A DNA stretch of 64,000 nt from Bolinopsis microptera (taxonomy: Eukaryota; Ctenophora; Tentaculata; Lobata; Bolinopsidae): NCBI RefSeq assembly GCF_026151205.1, contig NC_087075.1, positions 742,501-806,500 of the forward strand, given 5' to 3'. Positions 18,918-33,500 of the stretch are shown piece after piece. Made by a program: the position numbers and the translations under genes. The notes beneath the pieces were generated by a model that was not told where the DNA came from, did not search any database, and saw nothing but the letters and a program-made list of their open reading frames with translations. Position 1 is the first letter of the stretch. Each line of letters starts with the position of its first letter.

Positions 18918-19998
18918 CTGCCGTTCCCTGAGAAAACGCATTAAGTCCATTTTTTCGAAATTTTGAGATATTGGTACCAAAATTTTCAGGAGAAGATTCT
19001 CTACAACTTAAGCTATGAATCAAGTTATCAAAATACTGTTTTAGCTGCCGCGAAAGGCATTAAGTCACACAAAACGTGAATATTCAGTTCGTTATTCCAA
19101 AACCTTCCCTGAGAAAAGGCATTAAGTCCATTTGTAATGCCTTCTCTGAGGGAACTTTTTCTGTTCCTTGAGATTCCCTGAGAAAAGGCATTAAGTCCAG
19201 ACTTTATTTGCAGTTTTTATAGTTTTTGGCCTATAACTTCCACAGTTTTAGTTATATCAAAACAATTTTTATGTGGTCGTAATCAGCTCAGCAAGCAAAC
19301 AATTTTGGTACTAATATTTCAAAATTTAAAGAAATATTATTTTCAAAATTTTTGAACCTGAACACAAGGGTCCCCCCTTGTGTGAATTATTGAAACATTT
19401 TTTGAAAAATTTGGTGCTTTAAATATTGTATGTTTAAATATTTTACCCAAATTAATGCGTCTGACCGAGCTGAATACGATGCTGTAAAAATTATTCCAAA
19501 ATATTTGATGTTTAAGAAGTTATAGGCATTTTGAGCGAAAAATTATCCATTTTTCGTCAATATTACTTACTTGCAATGCACAGGAGGCCCACATAATTAT
19601 ATTGCAAAGATATGATCAAAAATATAGAAATGTTGTATTTTCTGTGTTGACTTTATCTGAGAAAAAATGGACTTACTGCCTTTCTAGAGAGGAATCGGTT
19701 GAAATCGATCCTGATAAAAGGCATTAAGTCCGCAATTCCCTCAGAAAAGGCATTAAGTCCAATGCGGATGGGAAAATAGTTCAGTTATTCTGGAGGAAAA
19801 TGGTTTTTGTAGATCAGTGTTGGTGAATTTATGCATTTAAGCATGTTTAGGACATATGACAATAATTTATTTACAAATAGATGTCAAAATTAACCCCGTT
19901 TATGCGAATAAAATTACTTAAAAAACGACGAACACGTTTGTCCCATTTTCTCAAAATGACATCGATGTGACTTAATGCGTTTTCTCAGGGAACGGCAG
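18918..19998. mobile_element. MITE with CTGCCGTTCCCTGAGAAAAC ends
   Basis: The left end CTGCCGTTCCCTGAGAAAAC continues GCATTAAGTCC; the right end is its reverse complement; both are flanked by TATA, implying a TA target. Internally CTGAGAAAAGGCATTAAGTC recurs near 19108, 19180 and 19740, with partial or inverted copies elsewhere. No ORF of note. Length about 1.1 kb. Confidence 0.8.
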
Positions 19999-20131
19999 TA
20001 TAGTAGGTGCAAATCTCGTAAATTTTTGTCTTGACACGTGACATATATTCACCTGTCTAGTCAAAAGAACAGGTAGGCGTGTTTAATGCTGATCATATTG
20101 AGGAGAAGATTGTAATTTTCTTATGATTTAT

Positions 20132-23100
20132 GGACACGTTCATTGAAGTTTGAGGAAATTGGTAAATTTCTAAAACAGCGTTTTTAACGATAGTGGTTTA
20201 ATTTTAACATATATTAATCTAGCGTGTTCATAAGTTCTGAACATTAGCCACGTGACCCATACTCCCATATGCACTGCTCAAAAATAAAATGTATTGCTTT
20301 TAGGCACTATTATGTAAAGAATGTCACATTTTTGTGACATTGTTTACCATAGCTGCCCAATTAGCATTTTTTGGTCTAAAATATAGTAGATTAGGTCAAT
20401 CTAACAATTATGATACAATGTAGGCCTAAAGGGCAGTGATCGAACGGCTTTAAGGCAACATTTCGTAAACTTTGTCACACTCAGAATACGAGACCTCTTT
20501 TCTACTGTGAGGTGTCCTCAAAACCCTTTCAACTCATTATTTGATAGTTCTTCTGCCAATCATAGCCATAAAATATGTTGTTTTGAAAAGTTAACAAATA
20601 CATGCACTTGGCTATTGGGAAATGATGTAAATTCTGTCACATTATATGGAATTTGAAATTCTGGGTGAATTTCCGAAATCATTTATATCTGATTTTGGTT
20701 TGGAAGGCGGGAAAACTCTATATATGAGGACGATACACGGATACAGTTGATTGAAGTATAGGGCAGTTGATGTAAACATCGTCACAAAATGATACGAAAT
20801 CGTAAATGGACACGTTCATGTTGAAGTTTAAGGATATTGGTAAACCAAAAAATATAGCGTGTTCAGAAGTTCTGGACATTAGCCACGTGACCCATACTTC
20901 CATATACACGGCTCAGAAATACAATTTATTGTTTTTAGGCACTACAATGTAAAAAATGTCACATTTTTGTGACTGTGTTAACCATAGCTGCCCAATTAGC
21001 ATTTTTTGGTTTAAAATATAGTAGATTAGGTCATTCTAACAATTTACAATTATGATACAACATTTGGCTAAAGGGCAGGGATCGAACGGTTTTAAGGCAA
21101 TATTTCGTAAACTTTGTCACACTCAGAATACGATACCTCTTTTCTACTGTGAGGTGTCCTCAAAACCCTTTCAACTCATTATTTGATGGTTCTTCTACCA
21201 ATCATAGCCCTAAAATATGTTGTTTTGAAAAGTTAGCAAATACATGCACTTATTGGGAAATGATGTAAATTCTGTCACATTATATGGAATTTAAAATTCT
21301 GGGTGAATTGCCGAAATCATTTATATCTGATTTTGGTTTGGAAGGCGGGAAAACTGTATATAAGGACGATGCACGGATAGAGCTGATTCAAGTTAAGGGC
21401 AGTTGATGTAAAAATTGTCACAATAATAATAAGGGCAGTTGATATGAAAAAAAATCTATCTAACTAATGCAATGGCTGATGTGACGAAATTTACATATCT
21501 TGACCCTATTTTGAAGAAACATGCCTCGATTAGAATTCAATATTCTTCCAGGAATTATTAGTAGGTTATTATTCAGCAAATCAGAACTCAAGTTTAACAA
21601 TTCTGAGTTTAATTTTACTAAGTTACCGAGATGTGACGAAATTCACTTTTCCTGCCCCAACAGTATAATTTCAATGTGATGAAAAATGGGCATGGGTTCA
21701 ATATTTCCTTATCTCTGAATTAATCATTTCAAACTATAATTAGGACTGTTGATGTGAAAGAAAGTGTATCTAAATTTTACAATGACGTATGTGACAAAAT
21801 TTACATTTCTTGACCCTATTTTGAAGAACCATACCCCGATTAGAATTCAATATTCTTCCATGAATTATTAGTAGGTTATTATTCAGCAGATCATCAGAAC
21901 TCAAGTTTGACAATTCTGAGTTTAATTATACTAAGTTACCGAAATGTGACGAAATTCACTTTTTCTGCCCAAAAAGTATAATTTCAATGTGATGAAAAAT
22001 GGGCATGGGTTTCTATATTTCCTTCATCTCTGAATTATTCATTTCAAACTATAATTAGGACTGTTGATGTGAAAGAAAATGTATCTAAATTTTACAATGA
22101 CGTATGTGACGAAATTTACATTTCTTGACCCTATTTTGAAGAACCATACCCCGATTAGAATTCAATATTCTTCCAGGAATTATTGGTAGGTTATTTTTCA
22201 GCAAATCAGAACTCGAGTTCAACAATGCTGAGTTTAATATCACTAATTTACCGAAATGTGACGAAATTTACTTTTCCTGCCCCAACAGTATAATTTCAAT
22301 GTGATGAAAAATGGGCATGGGTTTCTATATTTCCTGTATAAATCCATTCCAACTATAATAAGGGCAGTTAATATGAAAGAAAATCTATCTAACTAATGCA
22401 ATGGCTGATGTGACGAAATTTACATTTCTTGCCCCTATTTTGAAGAATCATACCTCAATTAGTATATAATGTCACTTTATCACCATCACTATGTCGATAA
22501 ATTAGTTATTTTGCCAACACGGAGCAAATAAAGTTGTAATATTTTTTTTGTGACGAAATTTACAAATTTTTACCCTGTTCAGGTGTTGAAATTTATCCAA
22601 TGTTAACATATCACTGCCATATAATAATTTATATGACCGGCGTTTGGTTGAAATATTGTTAATTGATTCATAGTACGTAATATAGGGTGTTTAAGTTGGT
22701 ATACTAATATTTACTCAATTTCACACATGTTGAGATATCATACAAATTTATGTGACTAAATTTACCTATTTCTGCCTTCTGTATTTGTATTTGCCTATAA
22801 CAATGAAATATGTGAACAATTCCAAACACATTCAGCTCACAAAATAATGCTAGACTATTCGGCATTTCTTGTCAGGATGTCATAAACATCCCTCATATAA
22901 ATTTCTTAAATGTGTGACGGAGTTTACATGGTGCTACCATTTAAGGAAAAAAGTCGCTAAATATGTAGATAATAGTCATATACAGCTATTCTATGAATTG
23001 GAAATTCGAAAATTTGGTCAAACACGGCAACAAGGGGTCCATATAAACTCCGTCACGTTTTTATAGTGTGACAAAGTTTACAACTCACTGCCGGCCGCAT

Positions 23101-23285
23101 TTAAGCGATATCTTATCGTCTGATAAAGATATCGTTATGCGACAAAGTTTATCTAGAGGATGAAACGATTATCTTAGGGTTAGAGGGTTTATATAGTTTC
23201 ATAGTGTGACACATTTTACATCATCGTGCCATTCAGTAGGGTCACTAATATTTACCAATATCCTCAAACTTCAATGAACGTGTCC
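20132..23285. mobile_element. 3.15-kb TIR element with many TGTGACGAAATTTACA motifs
   Basis: Ends GGACACGTTCATTGAAGTTT (left) and its complement (right) are flanked by TTAT at 20128-20131 and 23286-23289. A further terminus-like block occurs inside at about 20808. The motif TGTGACGAAATTTACA or close variants (TGTGACAAAGTTTAC) appears dozens of times, and several ~300-bp blocks are repeated (for example starting 21480, 21785, 22100). No long ORF, so non-autonomous. The related copy at 6020-7662 retains a 135-codon ORF missing here near 22600. The class of DNA element is not clear to me. Confidence 0.75.
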
Positions 23286-23392
23286 TTATACCTTCTCCGG
23301 CAGATTATATGAATGATGCATTTTCTAAAATGTTGCAAGTTGATGAAGATTTCCTTTGTATTCCTGTCGGAAATTTGCGGTGCATTGAATTG

Positions 23393-23884
23393 GGGTCGTT
23401 CACGTATTACGTAATCAATATTTTAGCAATTTCTACCCCGTCCCCTCTCCGTAATCAACCGTAATCAAGACCCAACCCCCCCCCCCCCCCTCCTGACAGC
23501 AATATTACGTAATCATGGCCTGACCCCCCCCCCCCTCCCCCCCCTTTGACTTTTTCCTGGAAATAATTTTTTTAAACGTTTCATGCTACCGGCCTAATCA
23601 TGTTGAGCCGAAATAATTGTCATGATATCCGGCCAAGCACCTTTCAAACTACTTACTATATAGTCGGGTATCCGATCAATTTCTAAATTTTATCACTATC
23701 AGAGTGAAATTGAGTGGAATTTGAATTAAAATATTGTCAAATTGTTATTATTCTAGGGGGTAAAAAAGAAAATTTTGATTACGTAATCAACGACCAAACC
23801 CCCCCCCCCCCCCCCCATAATCAACCATAAGCATTTGGAATCCCCCCTCGGGTGATCACGTAATAATAATATGTAAACGACCCC
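23393..23884. mobile_element. Poly-C MITE (rearranged)
   Basis: Left end GGGGTCGTTCACGTATTACG with TAATCA following; right end TGTAAACGACCCC. The body has four poly-C tracts (23475-23492, 23524-23545 and 23799-23817 are clearest) and a fragment of the 17-kb satellite, so it looks compound. Confidence 0.6.
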
Positions 23885-24547
23885 ATAGGTATTAGGTAGT
23901 TTTGGGGGGTTATTCGTCGCGAATGATTAGTGATTATGTATTTCGTTACCTCCATCATTCATGACAAAACTGACGAGACTTATTTCAATCCAAAAAAACA
24001 AAACCGATGGTGCGTACCCCAGTATCGCTTTCATCATTTATAGAAATTGTGAACTTGGAATTTATACTCGTATCATCCGTCCGCGTCAACTAGAATCGCT
24101 AAAAAATAAACATCCAATCTCTTTAAATATCGTAAAAGTCGAAATATTTACAATTATTATACAGTTAGTTGTACAATCATAATACTTTTGGAACCCATTC
24201 AAAACAAAAGGTAGACTACTCGCCCACAAGTATCGATCACAATCGTAATCATATCATGTATAATATCATCGCATTAATCAATATGCTGTGCTTGGAGCTG
24301 GACAATGGACATGTGATTACGTTTGCAACAATTCTAAAATCTCTGAACATTTTTGCAAGTCCTTCGTTTGCACAATTCAGCTAAAAAGAAATTTACAGTG
24401 GCATACTTATCGAAATCGAATATAAAAGAGATGCTGACGAGGCTGTCTAAAATAACAAATAATAAAATCACTAAAACCTTTGAACTTAAATACTCTTGAT
24501 TAATGATTATTTAATTGGTTAATTACACTTCTAATTAAATATCTACA
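23885..24547. other. Downstream of gene B; no gene seen
   Basis: AT-rich sequence with only short frames and no repeat recognised. It should contain the gene B 3' UTR (minus strand, below 24548). Confidence 0.4.
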
Positions 24548-27500
24548 TCATACAGCCCCCAAACGATTTCCAACTTTGTTATCGTTTCCATGGCAACATG
24601 AACTCCTTTTGGCAGCGTATTCTTTGAAGTTAGCTCCTTCGAGTCGTTTCATTGTTTCGTTGAGGGCGTAAATCTGAAACATTCATTAGTAAATATAACA
24701 GGGAATTTTATAGTAACATACTGATACTACGTTAGGGGTTCACATATTACGTAATCAGCCGAGGGGGAAGGGGGGTTTCCAAATGATTACGCTAGTGTAA
24801 TTTTGACACAATAGCTATGTGTAAACCTGGTTACGGAGGGTGGTAATACTAATAAGTAATATGTGAACGACCCCTTATCACTGAGAGGGAGAGGGCTTTC
24901 TAAAAGATTACACCAGTTTAATGAAAGTATCCAGAGAAGTAACCCTTCCCTCCTCAATGATTACGTAACATTATGTGAACGACCCTGAAAAGGTATACAA
25001 TAGTCAAAACGACAAAACAGTGCTCAAATTAACGGCTTTTCAGTCAACCCTGGCAAAATATTCCCAGGCATATAACAGCCAAACGGTTATTAACTGAGCT
25101 TATAACCCACTTCGTTTCTCTGGGTGATTTTGAGCAACTCTTGTTCTCTTCTTTCAGCTATTACTCGCCCTTTCCTCTTTTCGAGCTCATCCTTCTTCCT
25201 CTGCTCGTCCCGAAACTTAACTGAAACAATAACGTTCTCGGTATTTCACATGATCGAGGCTGCACTGTATTCGGTGGCTTTTAGTTTTACTAATTCGCTC
25301 ACCCAAAAATTATCACGTGACTTTAGTTTTTATGGTTTTGCAGCCGAACAAAACGGTTTTACAATTACATAAACCCTAATCCTAACCCTAAAGCTATCCA
25401 TAACCCTAACCCTATAACCCGAGCCCTAAACAATCAAATTCGTGTTTTACTAGCCTGTCAAGTGTCACGTGACCAAAACAGTTTTTTCCCATAACTTTCC
25501 AGGGAAGCATTTTTATCCGACGTCATGGGGGTGATTCGGAATCAGCGTCCAAAAATACACCGAACAAGATTACTTGTATACCTTCAGGGCCTTTTCACAA
25601 GAACTTTCTTAAAATTTGGGCGAGCGATTTAGTGGGAGGGCCAGGGGTATTCGGTTAATAACGCGATCGTCCTGTATCTAAATTGAAGGGTGGGATGATA
25701 AAACTAACAATGACCAGGAACACCTTGTATTCTTATCCTGAGGTTCCCATCATTCTCTTCTTAATAAGAATATTGGGCTTCACATATTACGTAATCATTT
25801 TTTGGAACATTTTTACCCCCCCCCCCCCCCCCCCTCCGTAATCAGTTTTACACATGGCTATTGTGTCAAAATTACACTAGCGTAATCATTCGGAAACCCC
25901 AACCCCCCCCCCCCCCCCCCCCCCTCAGCTGATTACGTAATATGTGAACATTATTGTAGAACATACAGGGTGGGCCAAAAGTCAGTGTGCAAACGTTGGC
26001 CGTAATAGCTCAGTCACTGAGTGCCCAATTGAAATAATTTGTTCTGGTATGACTTACTACCACCACTGGTTCGAGAAATTTGTCAAATCGAAACATATTT
26101 GTGTTCATTTTTTTCAAAAGAAGGTTCATTTTCACATTTATTTGATAGTTTGGATAGTCGGATCGAGCCAAATTTTATTGAATTGTGTTTGGCCATTTAA
26201 ATTACGTTTGCCCTGAAAAAATGAGAGTTCTAGCTTCTCAGATGACCGAGATATGAACCTTAACGAGGTTATTCATTACGTGTGATCAGGTGATTGGTTT
26301 ACCTAATCACGTGATTAGGTGACCCCGTTAACCACCCCGTTAAACATTATGGGAATCGTGAAGGCTGCCCAATTAAGGTGTCGTGTCGCGGTGTCACATA
26401 ATCACCCAGTCAATTTTGTTAACGATATACAGAAAATGCTTGATAACTTCGTCATTTCTAATCCGTTTTGCCTCATATTTTCAGATCATATGCAACATTT
26501 AATAATCTACCGTCTCTGAAAAAATTAGGCGTTCAGCATGTTCAGAGAAAACAATATAGGTGTTTTAATATTGAATGGGCGTGGTCTAAAATATTCGAAT
26601 TTTCAAATTTTGGTGACGGAATCCTCGAACCAGAAGGTACAGTAAACCATCTGCAAAGCAACAACCCTCAAATATAAAACACGGCGGAGGTATAAGACCC
26701 AACGTTTGCACACTGACTTTTGGCCCACCCTGTAGTAACAGTGAGTACTGAGTAAGTTACTTAATTATTCAATTATCCGATGGGTAGGCACTTATTATTG
26801 CGATGTTCAACCTGTCCAAATTTTATTAACTTTGGTTGTTAATGTTATCTATATCGGATCACAGATTCACCTGAAGTATCTGAACACTAAGATTTTAAAT
26901 GTTCATTGGAAGTACAAACCTAGCTCGTGTTTTGGAACATGGGATGTAACTAGGCGATTGTGTAGCTTATTGAACAGCTTAGACTGTTTAGAAATTACCA
27001 TCAACTGATAAAATTTGTTTACTTTTAGCTCGCAGGGGAACAGAAAAATTGCTGCTTTAAAATCATGGAAGACTTACGACAGATTTGATACATATCAATT
27101 GGTATCAAATGAGATTGAATTATGTCAACTTTAATGTGAAAATCATTAAAAGCGGAATCTTAAATGCATTAAAACAACTATGAACTGAAAGTTTAAAAGA
27201 AGCAATGACGGCCGGAGAGTAGCTATGAGCTATACAAAAAAAACTGTGAGCGAGTAGTCCGCGAGGAAATTTTGTTCTGCTTGTCAATAACTGCAGTTGA
27301 AATAAGTTGTATTATTAAAATTGCCTTTCGTTCTCCGGCTCAATATGGCAAGATGTGGTCAGATTCGACGTGAGAATTTGATGGCGCTCATTCAATTTCT
27401 CAGAATGTTCCATGTCATACGAGCCACATTGCATTATATCACGAGTCGATTACGACCAATCACGATTTTTCGACGGGCTAACACTTAATCTAACGAAAAC

Positions 27501-30500
27501 CTGTTCACTGTTGACGCGATGATTGATGAATGGAGATTGTTCATTGTTGTAAGATTTAAAGGTAAGGTATAAGCCAATGAAAACATTTCTAATTTCTCAG
27601 CACTTTGAGCTTATAATTTATTACACGGTGGGGGACATATGATTTAAAGATTACTTGAGTAATAGGTGGAAATTAACCGGAACCTTCTTAAACTCATGTA
27701 AGTGTAAAGTGAGTGACAACTAAGGGCGGTTGCTATGGTAACAGCGCGTGAGCTATGCATGATGCTGCTAAATTTGGCTAAAACTAGCTAAAATTCGTAC
27801 GTGCGCGTCTTATCGGAGACAAAAATTCTGATGCGCCTTCCTTATTCAAGTTAATGTAGACCTCTTTAGCGCTACAGCGTGGAAAAGAAAGAGTGATTCA
27901 TCGCATCTAACTCTGGTTTCTTTTCAATGCATTATTTGTCACATAGTGTTAAAATAGATGAGATATAGAGTAAAACTGCAGACTGTTCAGTGTTTAGTCT
28001 CAAAGCATATTTTGAAGGTACAATCTTTGACGCGATCATTACCATTATTGAGAAGTGCCATCGAAAATAAAATTTAATAACGACGTATTTGCAGTACTTA
28101 GTACTTACCTATTTCACTTAGCTTCGTTGTGAGCCTTCTTTTTCCTTTAAAATCTGCAAGACACTGCACGTATTGGACTTTCTCCAAATATTCTGAAACG
28201 AAACAAAAATATTTATTTGATAGTATAAAGTTAAACCTGTAAGTTTTAAAACCTTGATAATAATACCTTTAGGCGCATCATTTGAATTGACAGCTATTAG
28301 TAATAAGAATGACAAATAAAATGAGAAAATAAAAAATGGGTAATAAACCAGTGGTAGGTGTAGCGGGGGGTACCCCCATGAACCCCTGGCCTCTACGTTC
28401 CCATTTGTTGATACCTTCACTCAGATAAATTTTAGGTTTGCAGTTTTTTGCTTCTCCGTAAGTGTGTTCACTCTTGGGAGTTCCGGTCGAATCTACAGAG
28501 GGGGAGTTGTGGTAATTCTTTATACGGGATCTATTCTGCTCGGATGTAGGTTGTTTTTAAAATTGGTGAAATTAAGAGTACCGAGTAAAGGTGTAACAAA
28601 TTTGTTTTGGTATGTGAAAACTATCAAACAAGTAGCCTATATTACTGAGACGTATATAAAAGTACGGTCAGATAAACTATAACTTATATATATAGCTAGT
28701 AAGTAGCATAAAAGTAAGTTACCGATGTTTCTGCAATATTTTATAACTCTCTTTATGACAACCTCATCAAAACTACTCGAGCCAGGAAGAGAGTTGAAAC
28801 CTGAAAAAAATATCATTCTTGAAAGGTTCACAGTTTCAACCGTACCATCTGTTTAAAGCATTCAAATGTTCAAATTAAAGAATCACCCATTTCCTACGAA
28901 GTGAGGGGTAGTGTAACTAAGGAGTGTAACTAGGGTTTCTCTACCTCTGGTTAAGGAAAAAATATCATAGGGAATAAATTTATTACGAAAATTTCATCAC
29001 ACAGGTTTCAAATAGGATAAATTTCACTCGATTTCAGGAATATATGGTATATTGATTAGGAGGAGACCTCTTCATGTAGCATGTATGTATAATGATTACC
29101 CGGTGCTCAAATTCAGCCACTTCAAAAAAGGTTCCTTAGTAGCATCCTGATAAACTGATGTTCAGCACTGAGCTGAATGGTATTAAGCGATAATGGTTAT
29201 GCACGCAAAACAAAATCGCGATGGCCACGTGTGTCACTCTCCACTCTCAAATGCAACTATACTTCCAATCTAAATAATTGATTTACAAGGTAAATGCCAA
29301 TTGTACTGGTACATTGTACTACAACTACTTACTAAATTGTAGGGAAATTTGATCTTGCGTGGTGTAACCACGGCGAAATTCTACGAAATGAGGGTTAGAC
29401 AAAAATGGAGAAGCTACCAATAAAATTACATTTTCGGGGAGCTTTGTCCTTGTTTGTGGGTAGGGATTGATCCGGAAGTGACTTGTGTCTTCTTAGAGAA
29501 ACACTAGTAGTAGTAGTCTCTGCTCCTGTAATATATTAGTATGGTTATTTAAACATAGTAAATTATATTGTTATCAATTACATAGTTTTAATAAGTTTAT
29601 TATAATTACATGGTTGTTGGTTATTTAATTTTAATGCTTTTCACTTTTTTGATAGATTACTGGGGAGAGTCTTTCATTTGGTTATTACTAAGTCTTAGTA
29701 ATCAAATTACTGAGGTTTTTCTTTCATTACTTCAGATCTGATGGTAAAATAATATTAGAGGGCCCCCAATTATCAGAGGTGATCAGATCATGTATAATTA
29801 GTTATGTCATCAGTAGAATTTAATTGACCTAGAAATGGGCTAGATATATAATAGGGTAGAGATATAGAGAATCTTACTATATATAAAGCGAGACGATTAT
29901 ATATATATATAGGTATGTCTGTTGCCATGGCCCATTTTACTGACACCACGGCATCAGCTTTAACACGACTTTCCACAAAAGCCGTGAGAGATAAACAATT
30001 GAAACTTTTTTGGGTGGGTCGAATGCTTTTATAATGGCCTTTTTATCAGTATGAAGAAATTTGCCAAGGAATAAGAACTTTAGGTCCCAAAATGTTGACC
30101 CCCAAGTGGTGTCAAAATCGCGAAATAAATAACTATTGCACATGCAGTCTCTTTAGAGTTAGACGGGTTCCTACTAGTATTTGTAATGTTTCGACATCAG
30201 AATTACTAATAATACCCAGCTCTAGATTAAGCTGTAAAATTAATTATAAAGTTATAACTAAATTAATTATAACTAAATTAATTATAACTAAATTAATTAT
30301 AACTAAATTAATTATAACTAAATTAATTATAACTAAATTGATTATAACTAAATTAATTATAACTAAATTGATTATAACTAAATTAATTATAACTAAATTA
30401 ATTATAACTAAATTAATTAAGTAGATTAATTAATTAAAATACTCACTGCGGATCCGACTCTTAGTCTTCTTAGGAGGTGTAACAGTAGCGGGAGCAGTGA

Positions 30501-33500
30501 ATCCGGGAAATGTAGTGCTCTTTCTACTGGACACTGTCTTTTGCCCTGAAGCGGAAATAACAAATAGAAACACAGCATTCCGAGACAAGCTGCCAGTGCA
30601 GCAGGAAACAGTGAAAAACGTTTAGGGAATTGATTAATTAAATATATTATGTACGGGTATATGCCTCCCATAATGTATACTGTTTTTCCGGCCTCTCTCA
30701 TTACATGCTCACCATGATTGATTTAGAATCAAGAAGACTGTGTTGATACCTTATTTGAACTCTTCATTATTCTTCCCGGGGGTTTACAAAATTGTAGAAT
30801 GAAATTTTTACCAATTTTCAGTTCGTACAAAATCTATTTACCCTATGCCTCCCAGAATGTAGGTCAACTATATTTTAGATTGAAGTCTTGGAAGAGCATT
30901 CCCATGTGTATGCTTTTCAGGGTGGCATCTCAATAGTTTTTCCAACAACGGTACATCGTGTTTATTAAAAATCAGAAATTGTATCAGAGAATATTTTGCG
31001 ACGAATGTCAACCATGCCTCCCAAAATGCATATCAGCACAAAAAATGTATTTAAAGTGTCCACTAAGACAGTACTGATTCAGCAGCACAGTACTGTTTTA
31101 GTGGACACTTGGTGGTTCATATTGCTTCTTATACCATATCATCAGATTGAGTAGCAGGTGAGTTGTACCAGGTGGGTTGCATAGAGGTTGGACACATCTT
31201 ATCCATCGTAGAAAACCGGGGTTCCAAGGTCCGAAATAAAAAATGGATGTTTCCAAAAAATCCCCGTAGATTCTCAAATGTTTCCATTTTTTACAATCTT
31301 TTCAAGTCATTTCGGACCTCGGAAACCCGATTTTCTGCAACGGATCAGATGTGTCCAACCTCTATGCAACTCACCCAGTACCAAAATATGTCAAAAAGGG
31401 AATTCCAGAGACCAGAATTTTGGGAGGCATGTGATTCGCATTATGGGAGGCAAGTATGTTTTTTGAAATAATTTTTTTTCGTGTTAAATTATAAGTCTCC
31501 CTGCTTTCAAAATAATGCAATTATCATACATCTAAACTATTGAATAGCCAACTTTGATTATTGGGAGAGGATACGAGTGCCTATATTGAAAGACATTATT
31601 GCAAGACCGCTTAAAATAAAGTTTGGGGTTGAATTGTGCGCATATGTAATGAATTAAAATTTGTAAACCTTTCGGGAAGAACGTAATGAACACTTTCGAG
31701 TAATCTGAAGTGATAATCAGAAGCAATAAGTACTTGATACATAAATCAGAAGAAAAAAGTAAACATATACATTCTGGGAGGCGCTGTTTTATGGGAAGCA
31801 TATACCGGTAAGCCAGATTTTGTCCAAATAAAGGTTGTGGTACACAAGGAAAATGGTTATTAAAGTGGAGAGCTGCAACTTGTCAACACATTATAGGGAT
31901 AAATCGGGCCAACTTGTATATTTGGTCGGTTTGCATTTGTCACTGCAAAGTTCAAGACTCAAGTGAATCGAATGATTGAAAAGTGAATGCAATTGTGATT
32001 TTAAAAATGAAAAAATGGTCCTTCTAATACTTTATTTAGATTCGTAAAAACATTCAAACTTGTGATATAAAATTAATAGCAAAGTAAGATTATTTATATT
32101 GGCAAATAAGGTGGCAAAGTAAGACGTTAAAGAATTGTAGTGGCAAAATAAGGACTCTGATTTCTTCCATGATAGATAGAAAACTATGAAGTTCATCAGA
32201 TCAAAACTATATCTGAGCGCGGCTTGTTTTCTTTTGTACAAAGTTCACAATTTGTTTACAGAGAATCAAAGGTTTTATGTATCATAAACAAACATGTTAT
32301 ACATTGACAATTAAAGATGTGTTAACAAGATAATATACTGAAAATAAATGAAATAGATGTGCAGTGGTGAAACGTGCCGCCTCCCCCACTAAATTTTTCC
32401 CTACCCTCAAAAAATCTTTCTAATGTACATGTCCTAAGAAAAGTCAGGCCTTCTTTCTTGCCGCCCCCTACAGCTTCTTCCGGGATAATTGTCGTTACAC
32501 CACTGGCTGAATATAAGAAATAAAACAATATACGTACACAAACACGGTGCTTTTGAAGGTTTATAGGGAGGTTCTCTGGAATTCAATAACACACTTTTAG
32601 TCGTGATAAGCTTCAGATCAGGAGATAAGAGCCCTGCAATTGGGATACAATTGAAAGAAAGAAACTGAGCCCTCCAGTTCAAGTAAACTTGGATACATTT
32701 CAATGAAACAATAAGTTTTTCAATGAAACGTTAGGTTTTATTTTACATTCCTTTAATCGTAACCGTTTCTATAAAATTATCTTTCAAAATTCCACTTCGC
32801 AACTTAGGCAATGCTGAGTGGCAGGAATGAGGGACCGAAACGCTTGGGGTTAACAACGGCACATTTACAAACCACTTTGGGCATGACAATGATATATTAT
32901 TTAAGGTTTGTCTAAAACTGTATCATACCAGGACACCTTATTTGGAAAATTTCTGGAGTTGGGTGTTTTACTGTGAGGGGAAGAGTTACTGGGGCTTATT
33001 ATAGAAACCTGATCTGAACAGTGAAAAACATTTAACACAGGATGTAAAGCCTACCTGCAGTACTTTTTCTCAAATTCAGCAGAGAGTTATTGTTTTTTGA
33101 ATTCGGTGGCATCCCCACAAAAAACTCATGATACTCCCCGAATATCTGGCGGGCTATCTGAGCGTCGATCTTCAAACTAGCAAATGACACAGATGGTGCA
33201 GTGCTGAAGCATTGCTAAACATGAAACATTTCAGTTTGAACTGGAGTTTTTTACAGCTTTATGCCTCCTCGATCGATAAACAATTGTTTTTAACTAAACT
33301 TATGTGCCAACGAAGTAATTAATCAACAATCGGATTTTTCAAAAACAGCTACAATCTGCAAATTCATGTTCGTAGAAACTTATCTTAAGGGGGCATACAC
33401 CAAACTTTTGATAGGAATGTGCTAGTGACTTTTTGAAGGGTGCAAAATCACCGCAACTAGCACATTTATATATGAGGTATGAACAACAAAACACCCTAAA

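Larger units (their letters stand above)
30654..31808. mobile_element. TA-flanked foldback MITE with TGCCTCCCATAATG repeats
   Basis: Left CGGGTATATGCCTCCCATAA and right complement of CCGGTATATGCTTCCCATAA, each bordered by TA. The motif TGCCTCCCANAATG recurs in direct and inverted orientation (30842, 31014, 31425, 31443, 31768). It contains a small hairpin (31054-31111) and a nested MITE (31171-31377). In a gene B intron. Confidence 0.7.

Noticed and set aside
24584-24597. GTTTCCATGGCAAC as an X-box
   Set aside because: It breaks the consensus at one position and is coding sequence (CCHGND) in the last exon of gene B.
25373-25430. True telomere or chromosome end
   Set aside because: CCCTAA units are degenerate, few, and confined within a MITE with inverted ends.
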